From the NCBI RefSeq assembly GCF_014705655.1, contig NZ_JACXIY010000020.1, positions 84,984 through 148,983 on the forward strand: a DNA stretch of 64,000 bases. Direction: 5' to 3'. Source of the stretch: Paenibacillus arenilitoris. Its GTDB lineage: Bacteria > Bacillota > Bacilli > Paenibacillales > Paenibacillaceae. Positions 42,932 to 53,596 of this stretch are shown in pieces (position 1 is the stretch's first letter; each line of letters starts with the position of its first letter). A program made the translations under genes and the position numbers. The notes beneath the pieces were generated by a model. That model saw only the letters and a list, made by a program, of their open reading frames with translations, did not search any database and was not told the origin of the DNA.

Positions 42932-43666
42932 ATGGACACGATCATTTTTGAAACCCAGCAGGAATTGGACGCCTACGCGGCGGGTCTTATCGCCGATACC
43001 GTGAACCGCAAGCCGAACGCCGTATTGGGACTCGCGACGGGATCGACACCTATCGGAATTTATGACAAAATAGTAGAACTATACAACCAGCAAAAAGTGA
43101 GCTTCCGAGGCGTGACGACGTTCAATCTCGACGAATACGTCGGGCTATCCCCCGATGACGAGCAGAGCTACGCTTATTACATGAATCGGCATTTGTTCTC
43201 GCATATCGATATTCCGCAGGATCAAACCCATCTGCCCGACGGAACGGCGGACAACCTCGAAGCGGAGTGCCGCCGTTACGACGATATGCTCGCGGCCAGC
43301 CCCGTCGACATTCAATTGCTCGGGCTCGGCCACAACGGGCATATCGGCTTCAACGAGCCCGGCACGGCCCTTACCGGCGGTACGCATGCGGTGGAGCTGA
43401 AGCCGGAGACGCGCGAGGCGAACGCCCGCTTCTTCGCTTCAATGGACGACGTACCGGACAAGGCGGTTACGATGGGGGTCGGTTCGATCCTAAAAGCGGA
43501 TACGATCGTGCTGGCCGTTCGCGGCTCGGACAAAGCGAATATCGTAAAGGAAGCGCTGACCGGTCCGATCACGACGAGCGTACCGGCTTCGTTGCTGCAA
43601 ACCCATGCCCGCGTCATCGTGCTGCTCGATCGCGAGGCCGGAAGGATGTTGAAGGACAATGGCTGA
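42932..43666 (+). CDS. nagB: Glucosamine-6-phosphate deaminase
   Basis: Converts glucosamine-6-phosphate to fructose-6-phosphate and ammonia, linking amino-sugar catabolism to glycolysis. It has 244 residues, the short non-allosteric Bacillus type. Motifs are VLGLATGSTPIGIYDKI near 31, FNLDEYVGLS near 65 with catalytic D67-E68, and LLGLGHNGHIGFNEPGTAL near 128 with the general-base region. The start is ATG 42932 with TCGGGAGG. The stop overlaps nagA. No clear NagR or cre site was found in the 228-bp divergent gap. Confidence 0.95.
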   Translation: MDTIIFETQQELDAYAAGLIADTVNRKPNAVLGLATGSTPIGIYDKIVELYNQQKVSFRGVTTFNLDEYVGLSPDDEQSYAYYMNRHLFSHIDIPQDQTHLPDGTADNLEAECRRYDDMLAASPVDIQLLGLGHNGHIGFNEPGTALTGGTHAVELKPETREANARFFASMDDVPDKAVTMGVGSILKADTIVLAVRGSDKANIVKEALTGPITTSVPASLLQTHARVIVLLDREAGRMLKDNG

Positions 43667-44858
43667 AATTTCCGCAAGCTGGCTCATCCGGAACGCGAAC
43701 GTCGTACTGGAGGATCGAACCGTTAGCGGCGGCGTGCTCGTGCAGGACGGGGTGATCCGGCGGATCTTGACGGATGAAGAAGAGGTGGAGGACGGCGAGG
43801 CGCTTGGAGCCGTTGACGGACAGGGCGGGTGGCTGCTGCCCGGATTTATCGACATGCACGTGCACGGCGGTTTCGGCGCTGACTTTATGGACGCGAGCCG
43901 CGAGAGCTACGACGCGATTACGCGGTTTCACGCTTCGTACGGCACGACCGGCATGCTCGCGACGACGATGACGGCCTCCAAGGAGGCGATCGAGGCGGTG
44001 CTGGCGGCTGCCGAGGCGTATCGCGAGGGCGAAATGCCTTACGCGGCGCTTTACGGCGTCCATTTGGAAGGGCCGTTCATTAGCGAGAAATGGCCGGGGG
44101 CGCAAAATCCCGCCCATATTACGGATCCCCAGCCGGAATGGCTGAAGCGATGGGCCGAGAGCCGGCCCGGTCTCATCCGGCAGGTAACGCTGGCCCCCGA
44201 GAAGAACGGGGCCAAGGAGACGATCGCCTGGCTCGCCGAGCATGGGATCGTCGCCGCCTGCGGGCATACCGATGCCCTATACGCGGATATCGTATCGGCC
44301 GCCGACGCCGGCTTGACGCAGGCGGTGCATACGTACAACGCCATGCGCGGCTTGCATCATCGCGAGCCGGGGACGCTTGGCGCGGTGCTGACCGAGGAGC
44401 GGATCTACGCCGAGCTGATCGCCGACGGCATGCATGTGCACCCCGCGGCCATCCGTCTGCTCCTCGCCGCGAAGAAGACGGACAAAGTCATTCTCATTAC
44501 CGACGCCATGGCGGCTGCCGGGATGCCGGACGGCGACTACGAGCTCGGCGGCCTCGCCGTCGTCGTGAAGGGCGGCGAAGCGAGGCTGCGCGAAGGCAAC
44601 GCGCTGGCTGGCAGCTGCCTCACGATGATCGGCGCCGTCCGCTTCATGCTGGAGCATACGGAGCTTGGCATCGTCGACGTCAGCCGCCTTGCCAGCGGCA
44701 ACGCCGCCAGGCAGCTTGGCCTCTTCGGCCGCACGGGCTCCATCGCCGGCGGGAAGCAAGCCGATCTCGTGCTGACCGACGCGCAGTTCAACGTCAAGCA
44801 GACTTGGGTGAACGGACGGTCCGTCTATGCGTCCGATTCCCAAGGCGAAATGATGTAG
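43659..44858 (+). CDS. nagA: N-acetylglucosamine-6-phosphate deacetylase
   Basis: Removes acetate from N-acetylglucosamine-6-phosphate to supply nagB. It has 399 residues. The amidohydrolase metal motif is DMHVHGGFGADFMD near 64-77, YGVHLEGPFI near 130 holds the metal-binding glutamate, CGHTDALY near 205, HTYNAMRGLHHREPG near 225, and the catalytic aspartate lies in LITDAMAAAGMPDG near 280. It overlaps nagB by 8 bp, so the pair is translationally coupled. A strong terminator follows. Confidence 0.95.
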   Translation: MAEISASWLIRNANVVLEDRTVSGGVLVQDGVIRRILTDEEEVEDGEALGAVDGQGGWLLPGFIDMHVHGGFGADFMDASRESYDAITRFHASYGTTGMLATTMTASKEAIEAVLAAAEAYREGEMPYAALYGVHLEGPFISEKWPGAQNPAHITDPQPEWLKRWAESRPGLIRQVTLAPEKNGAKETIAWLAEHGIVAACGHTDALYADIVSAADAGLTQAVHTYNAMRGLHHREPGTLGAVLTEERIYAELIADGMHVHPAAIRLLLAAKKTDKVILITDAMAAAGMPDGDYELGGLAVVVKGGEARLREGNALAGSCLTMIGAVRFMLEHTELGIVDVSRLASGNAARQLGLFGRTGSIAGGKQADLVLTDAQFNVKQTWVNGRSVYASDSQGEMM

Positions 44859-44887
44859 CGGCGCTTACCGTGTACAGCCGCTCTAAC

Positions 44888-44940
44888 GAGACGATCCCCA
44901 ACAAGTCGTTCAGGCGACCTGTTGGGTCCCGTCTCTTTTT
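44888..44940 (+). terminator. Terminator of nagBA
   Basis: GAGACG (44888-44893) pairs with CGTCTC (44930-44935), extended by CCAACA/TGTTGG inside, then TTTTT. Confidence 0.85.
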
Positions 44941-45009
44941 GTTGCTTGGCTAGGCCGGCAGTTTGGCCGGCCGTGTTGGGGCCCGGAATGGGCCGGAGTG
45001 ACTGCATCC

Positions 45010-45093
45010 GATCTAAATTTTAGATCTGATTGCGGGTTTGGCGCCGATTTCGGCGGATCAGGTCTTCAGGTCTAATTGTTAGACCTGATTGCG
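45010..45093. repeat. Pair of 25-bp hairpin repeats with compensatory change
   Basis: Two units at 45010-45034 and 45069-45093, 59 bp apart. Arms are GATCTAA/TTAGATC in the first and GGTCTAA/TTAGACC in the second, each around 3 bases and each followed by TGATTGCG or its equivalent. The A-T pair of the first is a G-C pair in the second, so pairing is kept. A GC-rich hairpin GGCCGGC/GCCGGCC lies at 44953-44972. The 328-bp gap between the convergent nagA and DeoR genes holds no gene. Confidence 0.6.
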
Positions 45094-45131
45094 TCATCTC
45101 GGCGCTTCTTGGCCCGGAACGGAACGATCAA

Positions 45132-45177
45132 ATAAAAAGCTGCCCATCAAGTAAGCAGACTTACTTGATGGGCAGCT
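45132..45177 (-). terminator. Terminator of the DeoR-kinase operon
   Basis: A 19-bp near-perfect stem (45137-45155 with 45159-45177) followed on the minus strand by TTTTTATTTG. Confidence 0.88.
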
Positions 45178-45186
45178 TCCGGTTCA

Positions 45187-45969
45187 TCACCCGGTCACAT
45201 GAACGGAAATGCCTTGCCGCTCCGCCTGCTCGGCCAGCTCGCCTTCGAGCGGCGCGTCCGTAATGACGCCGCGAAGCTCGGACATGGCTGCGACGGAGAA
45301 CAACGAGGTTCGTCCGACCTTCGTATGGTCGAATACGGCATAGGCGGCTTGCGAGCGCTTGATGAGCGCTTTGGCGATTTGCGCTTCCTGCTCCGAGTAC
45401 GTCGTGATGCCGCTGGCGGCGGATATGCCGTCGATGCCGATGAACATTTTGCCGATATGCAAATGCCCGACCATGCCTTCGCCTAGCGGGCCGCACAGCT
45501 CGAAGCTGTTGTGGCGCATAATGCCGCCGGTCACGACGACCTGGATCTGGCTCCCCGCCAGCTCCATCGCAATATTGACCGCATTGGTCACCACCGTTAT
45601 GCCTTTGCGGGACTTCAGCAGCTTGGCAAGCAGGAAGTTGGTCGTCCCGCCGGAGAGGCCGACGACGTCGCCTTCCGTAATGAGCGATGCGGCCAGCGCG
45701 GCAATCCGTTCCTTCTCCAAGATGGACAGCCCTTCCTTCTCCGCGAAGGGAAGCTCGCGCACCGCGTGCATGCCGTCGTACATCGCGCCGCCGATCGTGC
45801 GGATGACGGGATATTCCGCTTCCAGCTGCTCGAGATCACGGCGGGCCGTCGCCTCGGAGCAGCCGAACCTCTCGACCATCTCCGAAATCGTAATGCGCCC
45901 CTGCTGCTTCAGCAGCTGCAGCATCGCCTCCCGGCGCCGCTGCCCCTTCGATCCGGTCGCTTCAGCCAT
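45187..45969 (-). CDS. DeoR/GlpR-family transcriptional regulator
   Basis: A 260-residue sugar-responsive repressor. The N-terminal helix-turn-helix is RREAMLQLLKQQGRITISEMVERFGCSEATARRDLEQLE-like, about 11-50. The C-terminal DeoR sensor domain has VGLSGGTTNFLLAKLL near 103, VVTNAVNIAMELA near 127, and MFIGIDGISAASGITTY near 172, which bind phosphosugars. The start is ATG 45969, 2 bp past the kinase stop. It most likely controls its own operon in response to the kinase substrate or product, an inference from context. Confidence 0.9.
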   Translation of the reverse strand: MAEATGSKGQRRREAMLQLLKQQGRITISEMVERFGCSEATARRDLEQLEAEYPVIRTIGGAMYDGMHAVRELPFAEKEGLSILEKERIAALAASLITEGDVVGLSGGTTNFLLAKLLKSRKGITVVTNAVNIAMELAGSQIQVVVTGGIMRHNSFELCGPLGEGMVGHLHIGKMFIGIDGISAASGITTYSEQEAQIAKALIKRSQAAYAVFDHTKVGRTSLFSVAAMSELRGVITDAPLEGELAEQAERQGISVHVTG

Positions 45970-45971
45970 TC

Positions 45972-46928
45972 CTAACGCTCCACCCAAGCTTTGGCGGACA
46001 GGCGCTGCTCCACCACGCTCCATTCGGGCAGCGCTTCCCAATCGCCGCGCATTTGGACGACGAGCGACCCGTTAATGCTGGCCAGACGCACCGCTTCGAT
46101 CGGCGTCATCCCCTTCATGATGCCGGCGAGAAAGCCGGCGCAGAAGCCGTCGCCGGCGCCTACCGTATCGACGACTTGATCGGCCGGATAGAACGGCAGG
46201 CTCTCTTCCCGGCCATTATCCAGCACGACCGTAGTGTCGTCCATACCTTTAATGACGCTTATCGCCTTCAGCTCGTTCAGCTTGCCTTTGATCGCGCCGT
46301 AGTCGTCCGTGTCGTAAAGCAGCTTCAGCTCGTCCCAGCCCGGCAGAAAATAGTCCGCGTCTTCGGCGAGCGGCAGCAGCGCCTCGCGGGCCTCCTCGAT
46401 CGTCCACAGCTTAAGCCTGAGGTTCGGATCGAAGCTGACCAGCACGCCCGCTTCCTTCGCGATATCGATCGCGCGCCGCACCGTCTTCCGGCAATTGTCG
46501 CTCAGCGCCGCCGTGATACCGGTTACATGAAGCAGCTTGGCTCCGCGGATATAATCCTCGTCAAGCTCCTCAGGAAGCATCCGGCTAGCCGCCGAATGCT
46601 TCCTGAAGTAATGGACGGCGAGCCGCCCGGCGACATGCTCGCGGAACATCATGCCGGTCGGCGCGTCCGAGCTTAGCTTCGCGCGGGAAATATCGACGCC
46701 TTCGCCCCGCAGCGTCTTCAAAATCAGCTTGCCGAACGGATCGTCGCCGAGCGCCCCGAACCAGCCCACGGAGGCGCCGAGGCGGGCAAGGCCGATCGCG
46801 ACGTTGCTCTCCGCCCCTCCGAAGCCTTGCTCCAGCGTCGCGGCGCGTTCGATCGATTTATGCTCCTGCGGCATAAACAGCGCCATCGTCTCGCCAAACG
46901 TTAAAATTTGCGGTGATGCTTCATGCAC
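45972..46928 (-). CDS. PfkB-family sugar kinase, 2-keto-3-deoxygluconate kinase-like
   Basis: A 318-residue ribokinase-family kinase. It has FGETMALFMPQ near 11, the GGAESNVAIGLARLG substrate/dimer signature near 37, GDDPFGKLI near 61, FREHVAGRLAVHYFRKHSAAS near 94 (a KdgK-type feature), and the catalytic anion hole DTVGAGDGFCAGF near 254. It would phosphorylate KDG to KDPG or a related sugar acid. It starts with GTG 46928, preceded by GGGGGG. It is co-transcribed with the DeoR regulator. No aldolase or uptake gene is next to it, so the substrate is open. Confidence 0.88.
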   Translation of the reverse strand: MHEASPQILTFGETMALFMPQEHKSIERAATLEQGFGGAESNVAIGLARLGASVGWFGALGDDPFGKLILKTLRGEGVDISRAKLSSDAPTGMMFREHVAGRLAVHYFRKHSAASRMLPEELDEDYIRGAKLLHVTGITAALSDNCRKTVRRAIDIAKEAGVLVSFDPNLRLKLWTIEEAREALLPLAEDADYFLPGWDELKLLYDTDDYGAIKGKLNELKAISVIKGMDDTTVVLDNGREESLPFYPADQVVDTVGAGDGFCAGFLAGIMKGMTPIEAVRLASINGSLVVQMRGDWEALPEWSVVEQRLSAKAWVER

Positions 46929-46955
46929 GTTGCCATCCCCCCTGCGGCGTAATTG

Positions 46956-47381
46956 TTATACATAAATCGGATTTTTCATGAAAATAATGATCGCGACGTA
47001 AAGCACGAGCACGATAATGCTCATCACGCGCGCCTTGCCGATGTCGGCCGTTGCGCTTTTCCCTTCCGCGATGGCGGAAACGACGCGTTTCAGCGGCTTC
47101 GATACGATCCCGCCAAGCGCGGCAATGGCAAGGAACAAGACGACGATAATAATCATCCATGCCACCGTATAATCGGCTTGCGAGATCAAGTAGCCGCCAG
47201 TCAGCAGCTGAAGCACGAGAAAGTACTGCGCGATCCGGTTCGCGGACAGCAAGCCTTCGGCAAGCCCCCCTTGTCCGATTCCGGCCAGCTTGGAAGCTCT
47301 GCCGACCATGAACGGAAGGACGAGATAGAACCCCATTCCCGCGGCGCCGAGCACATGCAAAATTAACATCGTTTTGAACAT
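46956..47381 (-). CDS. Four-helix integral membrane protein of unknown function
   Basis: A 141-residue membrane protein with four hydrophobic helices at about 3-24 (MLILHVLGAAGMGFYLVLPFM), 50-66, 73-92 (AWMIIIVVLFLAIAALGGIV) and 117-136. The pattern resembles the DUF2269/CopD-like small membrane family, but I cannot assign it firmly. Histidine 9 in the first helix could be a heme ligand. It starts at an ATG behind AGGAGG and lies 27 bp ahead of the kinase gene, so it is probably first in that operon. Confidence 0.65.
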   Translation of the reverse strand: MFKTMLILHVLGAAGMGFYLVLPFMVGRASKLAGIGQGGLAEGLLSANRIAQYFLVLQLLTGGYLISQADYTVAWMIIIVVLFLAIAALGGIVSKPLKRVVSAIAEGKSATADIGKARVMSIIVLVLYVAIIIFMKNPIYV

Positions 47382-47523
47382 TTGGACTCCTCCTGTTTCA
47401 TAGAGCGCATAAAATCATAGATTTCCAATAAACGGACGCTACCAATAGTTTATCAGAAACAAGATTTTTTTCAAACAAACCGCTTGAGCCGCCCAGCCGT
47501 TCCCCGGTGTCCGGCAAGCGGCT

Positions 47524-49671
47524 CTATTTTTTCAACCCGTGCTTGCTGATTACGCCGTGAATGGCAAAATAAGATACCTCTTCCGGCAGTTCGTCCTTAA
47601 TCGGCCTCAGCTTCTCGATGCCCACCTTCCCGATCGCCGCAACGATCGCCGCTTCGTGCTCGGCGGGAATGATGCGGCCGAAATCGATGCCGAGGCCTTC
47701 GTCGGCGCAGCGGATCAGGTGGCCTTCCACGGTCACCTTGCTCAGGCCGCGCTCCTTGGCGATTTCGCCCGGCTCCTGCCCCGCTTGGAACAGCTCCAGC
47801 GTAACGAGATGGCTCGGCTGCTCCTCGCCCGAAGCGGCGGATCCCCTTGCCGGCGCGGGAACGGCTTTCCAGGCAGCCTGCCCCGTTGGTTCGTCGCCTC
47901 CGAGAGCCTCGATGACGGCAAGCAGCTCCTTGCCGTACTTCTCCGCTTTGGCGGCGCCGATCCCCTTAACCAGAAGCAGCTCTTCTTCCGTTCGCGGCTT
48001 CGCATTCGCGATTTCGCGAATCGTGGCGTCGAAGAACAGCATGAACGGCGGGACGCCCTCAAGCGCGGCCTTCTCCTTGCGCCATTGCCGGAGCGCCTCG
48101 AACAACGGCGTAGAAACGTGGTCCGCCGAGGCGGATTGCCGCACGGTCGCGCGGACGCGCTGCATGATCGTCTCCCGCCCTTCCAGCACAGGCAGCGCGG
48201 ACGCGGTCAAAGAAACGACCGGATACTGGCCTTCGCTTAACCTGAGATAACCTTCGGCCACGAGCCAATAAAGCCAATCCGCAATTTCCTTCTCCGGCAA
48301 ATGGCGCATGAGCCCGTACGTCGACAGCCTGTCCAAGCCGAACTCCAGCAGCCGCTTGTCGCGCGAGCCCTTCAGCACTTTGGCAACCATCGTCACGCCG
48401 AAGCGGCCTTTCATGCGGCCGACGCAGGACAGCGCCATCTTCGCTTCGTCGGTCCGATTGACCGGCTCGCTCTTATCCAGGCAACTGCTGCATTTGCCGC
48501 ACGGCGCGACGCCGGTCTCCCCGAAGTAATCCACGATGAACTGCTGCAGGCAGCGCTGCGTGCGGCTGAAGTTCATCATCATATGCAGCTTCGACAGCTG
48601 GATCGCCTTTCGGTCCGCGTCGCCGGTCCCCTGCTCGATCAGGAAGCGCTGCACCTGCATGTCGGCCGGCTCGAACAGGAGCACGCATTCGCTTTCCTCG
48701 CCGTCCCGCCCCGCGCGGCCCGCTTCCTGGTAGTACGATTCGATGTCGCCGGTCATCTGCCAGTGCAGCACGTACCGTACGTTCGGCTTGTCGATGCCCA
48801 TCCCGAATGCGTTCGTCGCGACCATGACGCGAATCTCGTCGAAGCGGAACTTCTCCTGCGTCTCGGCGCGCTCGGCGTCCGACAAGCCCCCATGGTACTT
48901 GCCGGCCTGGACGCCTCTTCCCGCAAGCAGTTCATGGACGTTCTCGACCTCCTTGCGCGTCGCCGCGTACACGATGCCGGACTGCTCTTTCCGTTCCGTT
49001 ACGAATTTTTCCAAAAACCGCTTCTTGTCGACCCCGGTCACGACCGAGAGCGACAGGTTGGGCCTCGCGAAGCCGGTGACGAATACGTTCGGCTCGCGAA
49101 GCTTCAGCATTTCGGTAATGTCGCGCGCCACTTCGTTCGTCGCGGTAGCCGTAAAAGCCGCCACGAGCGGCCGGTTCGCCATTCGGGCGATCCAGCCGGC
49201 GAGCTGCCGGTAGCTCGGACGGAAATCATGCCCCCACTGCGATACGCAGTGCGCTTCATCGATCGCGATAAGCGGAATCGCCAGCTGCTCGGAGAGCGAC
49301 TGGAACATCGGCGCGTCGAGCCGCTCGGGCGCCACGTACAGCAGCTTGTACTCGCCCTGCAGCGCGCCGCGCACGACGTCGCGGTATTCCGCCGCGCCGA
49401 GGGAGCTGTTCAGGAACGCGGCCGGCACTCCGACCCGTCGCAGCGCGTCGACCTGGTCCTTCATGAGCGAGATAAGGGGGGAGACAACGAGCGTCGTTCC
49501 CGGCAGCAGCATGGAAGGGATCTGATAGCAAATCGACTTCCCGCCGCCGGTCGGCAAAATCGCGAGCGTGTCCCGTCCGTCCAAAATGCCGGATATAATT
49601 TCTTCTTGCCCTTTGCGGAACGTATCGTAGCCGTAAACGCGCTTCAGCGCTTCTCTGGCCTCATGGATCAT
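47524..49671 (-). CDS. recQ: ATP-dependent DNA helicase RecQ
   Basis: A 3'-5' helicase for recombination and repair, 715 residues. The start is ATG 49671 (MIHEAREALKRVYGY) with AGAGGATGG upstream. Walker A is LPTGGGKS at 39-46 and DEAH at 138-141 followed by CVSQWGHDFRPSY. Helicase domain 2 ends QEAGRAGRDG. The zinc-binding cysteines (RCLQQF, CGKCSSC) are near 380-400, the RQC winged helix follows, the HRDC domain is about 515-595, and a C-terminal HTH domain (SKVTVEGHLIRCADEG) completes the long RecQ form. It is monocistronic. Confidence 0.95.
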   Translation of the reverse strand: MIHEAREALKRVYGYDTFRKGQEEIISGILDGRDTLAILPTGGGKSICYQIPSMLLPGTTLVVSPLISLMKDQVDALRRVGVPAAFLNSSLGAAEYRDVVRGALQGEYKLLYVAPERLDAPMFQSLSEQLAIPLIAIDEAHCVSQWGHDFRPSYRQLAGWIARMANRPLVAAFTATATNEVARDITEMLKLREPNVFVTGFARPNLSLSVVTGVDKKRFLEKFVTERKEQSGIVYAATRKEVENVHELLAGRGVQAGKYHGGLSDAERAETQEKFRFDEIRVMVATNAFGMGIDKPNVRYVLHWQMTGDIESYYQEAGRAGRDGEESECVLLFEPADMQVQRFLIEQGTGDADRKAIQLSKLHMMMNFSRTQRCLQQFIVDYFGETGVAPCGKCSSCLDKSEPVNRTDEAKMALSCVGRMKGRFGVTMVAKVLKGSRDKRLLEFGLDRLSTYGLMRHLPEKEIADWLYWLVAEGYLRLSEGQYPVVSLTASALPVLEGRETIMQRVRATVRQSASADHVSTPLFEALRQWRKEKAALEGVPPFMLFFDATIREIANAKPRTEEELLLVKGIGAAKAEKYGKELLAVIEALGGDEPTGQAAWKAVPAPARGSAASGEEQPSHLVTLELFQAGQEPGEIAKERGLSKVTVEGHLIRCADEGLGIDFGRIIPAEHEAAIVAAIGKVGIEKLRPIKDELPEEVSYFAIHGVISKHGLKK

Positions 49672-49707
49672 GCTACACCATCCTCTCAGTCGCGAAAATA
49701 AACGGAA

Positions 49708-49737
49708 AGGACCCCGGCAGTAGGCTGTCAGGGTCCT
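49708..49737 (-). terminator. Terminator of the citZ-icd-mdh operon
   Basis: AGGACCC (49708-49714) pairs with GGGTCCT (49731-49737), with CAG/CTG inside. The minus-strand tail is TTCCGTTTATTTT. Confidence 0.65.
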
Positions 49738-49779
49738 CCCAAACACATTTCAAGACGAAATGCCGCTCGCTTTATTCGA

Positions 49780-50724
49780 TTAACCCGCCGTTACGATTTG
49801 AATGACGTTGCGGACGGACTGGGCGGACTTGTCGAGCGCCGCTTTCTCGTCCGCCGTCAGCTCGAGCTCGATTACTTTCTCGATGCCGTCGCCGCCGATG
49901 ATCGTCGGCACGCCCATGAACAGGTTGTCATAGCCGTATTCGCCTTCGAGCAGGGCGATAACCGGAAGAATCCGTTTCTTGTCCTTCAGGATCGCTTCCG
50001 TCATTTGCACGAGCGAAGCGGCCGGCGCGTAATACGCGCTGCCGTTGCCGAGCAAATTGACGATTTCGCCGCCGCCGACGCGGGCGCGCTGCACGATCGC
50101 TTCGATGCGGTCCGCCGGAATCAGCTTCTCGATCGGAATGCCGCCTGCGTTCGAATATCGGACGAGCGGCACCATGTCGTCGCCGTGTCCGCCAAGCACG
50201 AAGCCTCGGACGTCTTCGACGGACACGTTCAGCTCCTGCGCGATGAACGTGCAGTAACGGGCGGTGTCGAGCACCCCGGATTGTCCGATGACGCGGTTTT
50301 TAGGGAACCCGAGCGTCTGGTACGCCGCGTAAGTCATCGCGTCGACCGGATTGCTCAGGATGATGACGTATGCGCCCGGGCTTGTCGCCTTCACGTTCTC
50401 GCAGACGGATCTCACGATGCCCGCGTTCGTGTTCACAAGATCGTCGCGGCTCATGCCCGGCTTGCGCGCGATGCCTGCCGTAATGATGACGACGTCTGAA
50501 TCTTTCGCGTCCTCGTAGCTGGAAGTGCCGACGATGTTCGAATCGGCGCCAAGCGCCGGAGTCGCTTCGAGCATGTCGAGCGCCTTGCCCTTCGTCGGGT
50601 TTTCCAGCGGTGCGATATCGACGAGCACGATGTCGCCGAGTTCCTTCTGCGCTAGCATGAGCGCCGTGGTCGCGCCCGTGAAGCCGGCGCCTACAACCGT
50701 AATCTTCTTACGTTTGATAGCCAT
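49780..50724 (-). CDS. mdh: Malate dehydrogenase
   Basis: NAD-dependent oxidation of malate to oxaloacetate. It has 314 residues and is the LDH-like bacterial type. The start is ATG 50724 (MAIKRKKITVVGAG) with GGAGG 9 bases upstream. The Rossmann motif is GAGFTGATTA at 12-21 and the cofactor-selecting acidic residue lies in VLVDI. The substrate arginines are in ARKPGMSRDDL near 80-90 and in LDTARY near 150. The catalytic histidine is in GGHGDDMVPLVRYS near 176. It is the last gene of the TCA cluster; 292 bp with no gene separate it from icd. Confidence 0.96.
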   Translation of the reverse strand: MAIKRKKITVVGAGFTGATTALMLAQKELGDIVLVDIAPLENPTKGKALDMLEATPALGADSNIVGTSSYEDAKDSDVVIITAGIARKPGMSRDDLVNTNAGIVRSVCENVKATSPGAYVIILSNPVDAMTYAAYQTLGFPKNRVIGQSGVLDTARYCTFIAQELNVSVEDVRGFVLGGHGDDMVPLVRYSNAGGIPIEKLIPADRIEAIVQRARVGGGEIVNLLGNGSAYYAPAASLVQMTEAILKDKKRILPVIALLEGEYGYDNLFMGVPTIIGGDGIEKVIELELTADEKAALDKSAQSVRNVIQIVTAG

Positions 50725-51016
50725 TTCAAATAGCCTCCATTTATGAGCCGATATTTGATCGGTTCCATCCGCTCCCACGTTAAGCACGTCCCGACGGGAC
50801 AAGCGCTCCTACATCAACCTCGTTCACCTGCGCCTCTGCCGCTCCATCGTTCCCCATTGCGGGTGTCCAGAGGGCGCAGCCCCTCGGGGTCCTCCCTTGG
50901 AAGATAAGCTGGATCATATTCATATCTTATCTTTCTTCGCGAAACGAGCTTCGTCTCATGGATGACTTCAGCCGTTTACGCTTGGAAGGGAGGATTTAGG
51001 AGGGTTCGAAAAAGCT

Positions 51017-52312
<1,296 letters not shown>

Positions 52313-52430
52313 TTATGAATTCCTCCTTGAATATGTACTTGCCAGGCAAGCGTATTGGTAACCTCGGTTTGCGCAAACGGAGAAAGGGCGCAAGTCCGCC
52401 CTCGCTCCATCAGAACGGTATAGCCTTGAA

Positions 52431-53543
52431 TTAACGCTGCTCGATCGGAACGTACTTCGCGCCCGCCGGTCCTACGTAGTCCGCGCGCGGACGGATCAGG
52501 CGGTTGTCCTGGTACTGCTCGAGAATGTGAGCGCTCCAGCCCGATACGCGGCTGATCGCGAAGATCGGCGTGAACAGGTCGCGCGGAATTTCAAGCGTCG
52601 TGTACACGGATGCGGAATAGAAGTCGACGTTCGGCTTCAGGCCTTTCTGGCCGGTGACGAGCTCTTCGATCTTAACGGACATTTCGTACAGCTCCATGTT
52701 GCCCGTCAGCTTGCCGAGCTCGCGGGACATCTTCTGCAGATGCTTCGCGCGCGGATCGCCGTTCTTGTATACGCGGTGTCCGAAGCCCATGATCTTCTGC
52801 TTCTTCGCAAGCGCGTTCGTAATGTAGCCTTCCACGTTCGCGGTCGAGCCGATCTCTTCGAGCATGACCATAACGGCTTCGTTCGCGCCGCCGTGCAGCG
52901 GGCCCTTCAGGGCGCCGATCGCGGACGTCACGCCCGAATAAATATCGGACAAGGTCGCAACCGTAACGCGGGCGGCGAACGTCGATGCGTTCAGCTCGTG
53001 GTCGGCGTGAAGCACGAGCGCCTGGTCGAGCGCCTTGACGGCTACTTCCGCGGGCTCTTTGCCCGTCAGCATATATAGGAAATTGTAGGCGATGGATACG
53101 CCTTGCTTCGGCGCGACCGGCTCCTTGCCTTCGCGGATGCGCGAGAACGCCGCGACGATCGTCGGCAGCTGCGCCTGCAGCTTAATCGCTTTCAACAGGT
53201 TCGCCTCAGGCGACATGTCATTGGCGGACGCGTCGTATAGCGCAAGGCTCGAAACCGCCGTGCGCAGCGCGGCCATCGAATTCGTATCCTTCGGATACAG
53301 CTTGATTTGATCAATTACGCCTTGCGGAAGAGCCGCGTACTGGTCAAGCTGCTTCTGCAGGCCGTCAAGCTCGGAACGGTTCGGCAGTTTGCCGTACCAG
53401 AGCAGGTAGGCTACTTCTTCGAAAGTTGCGTTTTGCGCGAGGTCGTCAATATCGATACCGCGATACGTCAATACGCCGTCAATAATCGAGCTGATAGACG
53501 AAGTAGCCGCGACAATTCCTTCCAGACCTTTTGTTGCTGTCAT
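52431..53543 (-). CDS. citZ: Citrate synthase
   Basis: First enzyme of the TCA cycle, 370 residues, the short Gram-positive homodimeric type. It opens KGLEGIVAATSSISSIIDG with the RGIDIDDLA signature near 29. The catalytic residues are in GALKGPLHGGANEAV (His) near 216, MGFGHRVYKNGDPR (His) near 255, and NVDFYSASVY (Asp) near 310. It is the promoter-proximal gene of citZ-icd-mdh. In B. subtilis this operon is repressed by CcpC and CcpA; a dyad sits at the promoter here. Confidence 0.96.
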   Translation of the reverse strand: MTATKGLEGIVAATSSISSIIDGVLTYRGIDIDDLAQNATFEEVAYLLWYGKLPNRSELDGLQKQLDQYAALPQGVIDQIKLYPKDTNSMAALRTAVSSLALYDASANDMSPEANLLKAIKLQAQLPTIVAAFSRIREGKEPVAPKQGVSIAYNFLYMLTGKEPAEVAVKALDQALVLHADHELNASTFAARVTVATLSDIYSGVTSAIGALKGPLHGGANEAVMVMLEEIGSTANVEGYITNALAKKQKIMGFGHRVYKNGDPRAKHLQKMSRELGKLTGNMELYEMSVKIEELVTGQKGLKPNVDFYSASVYTTLEIPRDLFTPIFAISRVSGWSAHILEQYQDNRLIRPRADYVGPAGAKYVPIEQR

Positions 53544-53596
53544 CGATCTCTCTCCTTTAATCTAAGGTATTGTCAACTTAAAAAGGAAATCGTTTC

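Noticed and set aside
44941..45000. GC hairpin GGCCGGC/GCCGGCC as a third unit of the 45-kb repeat pair
   Set aside because: Spacing (57 bp) is suggestive, but arm sequence and tail do not match the two real units.
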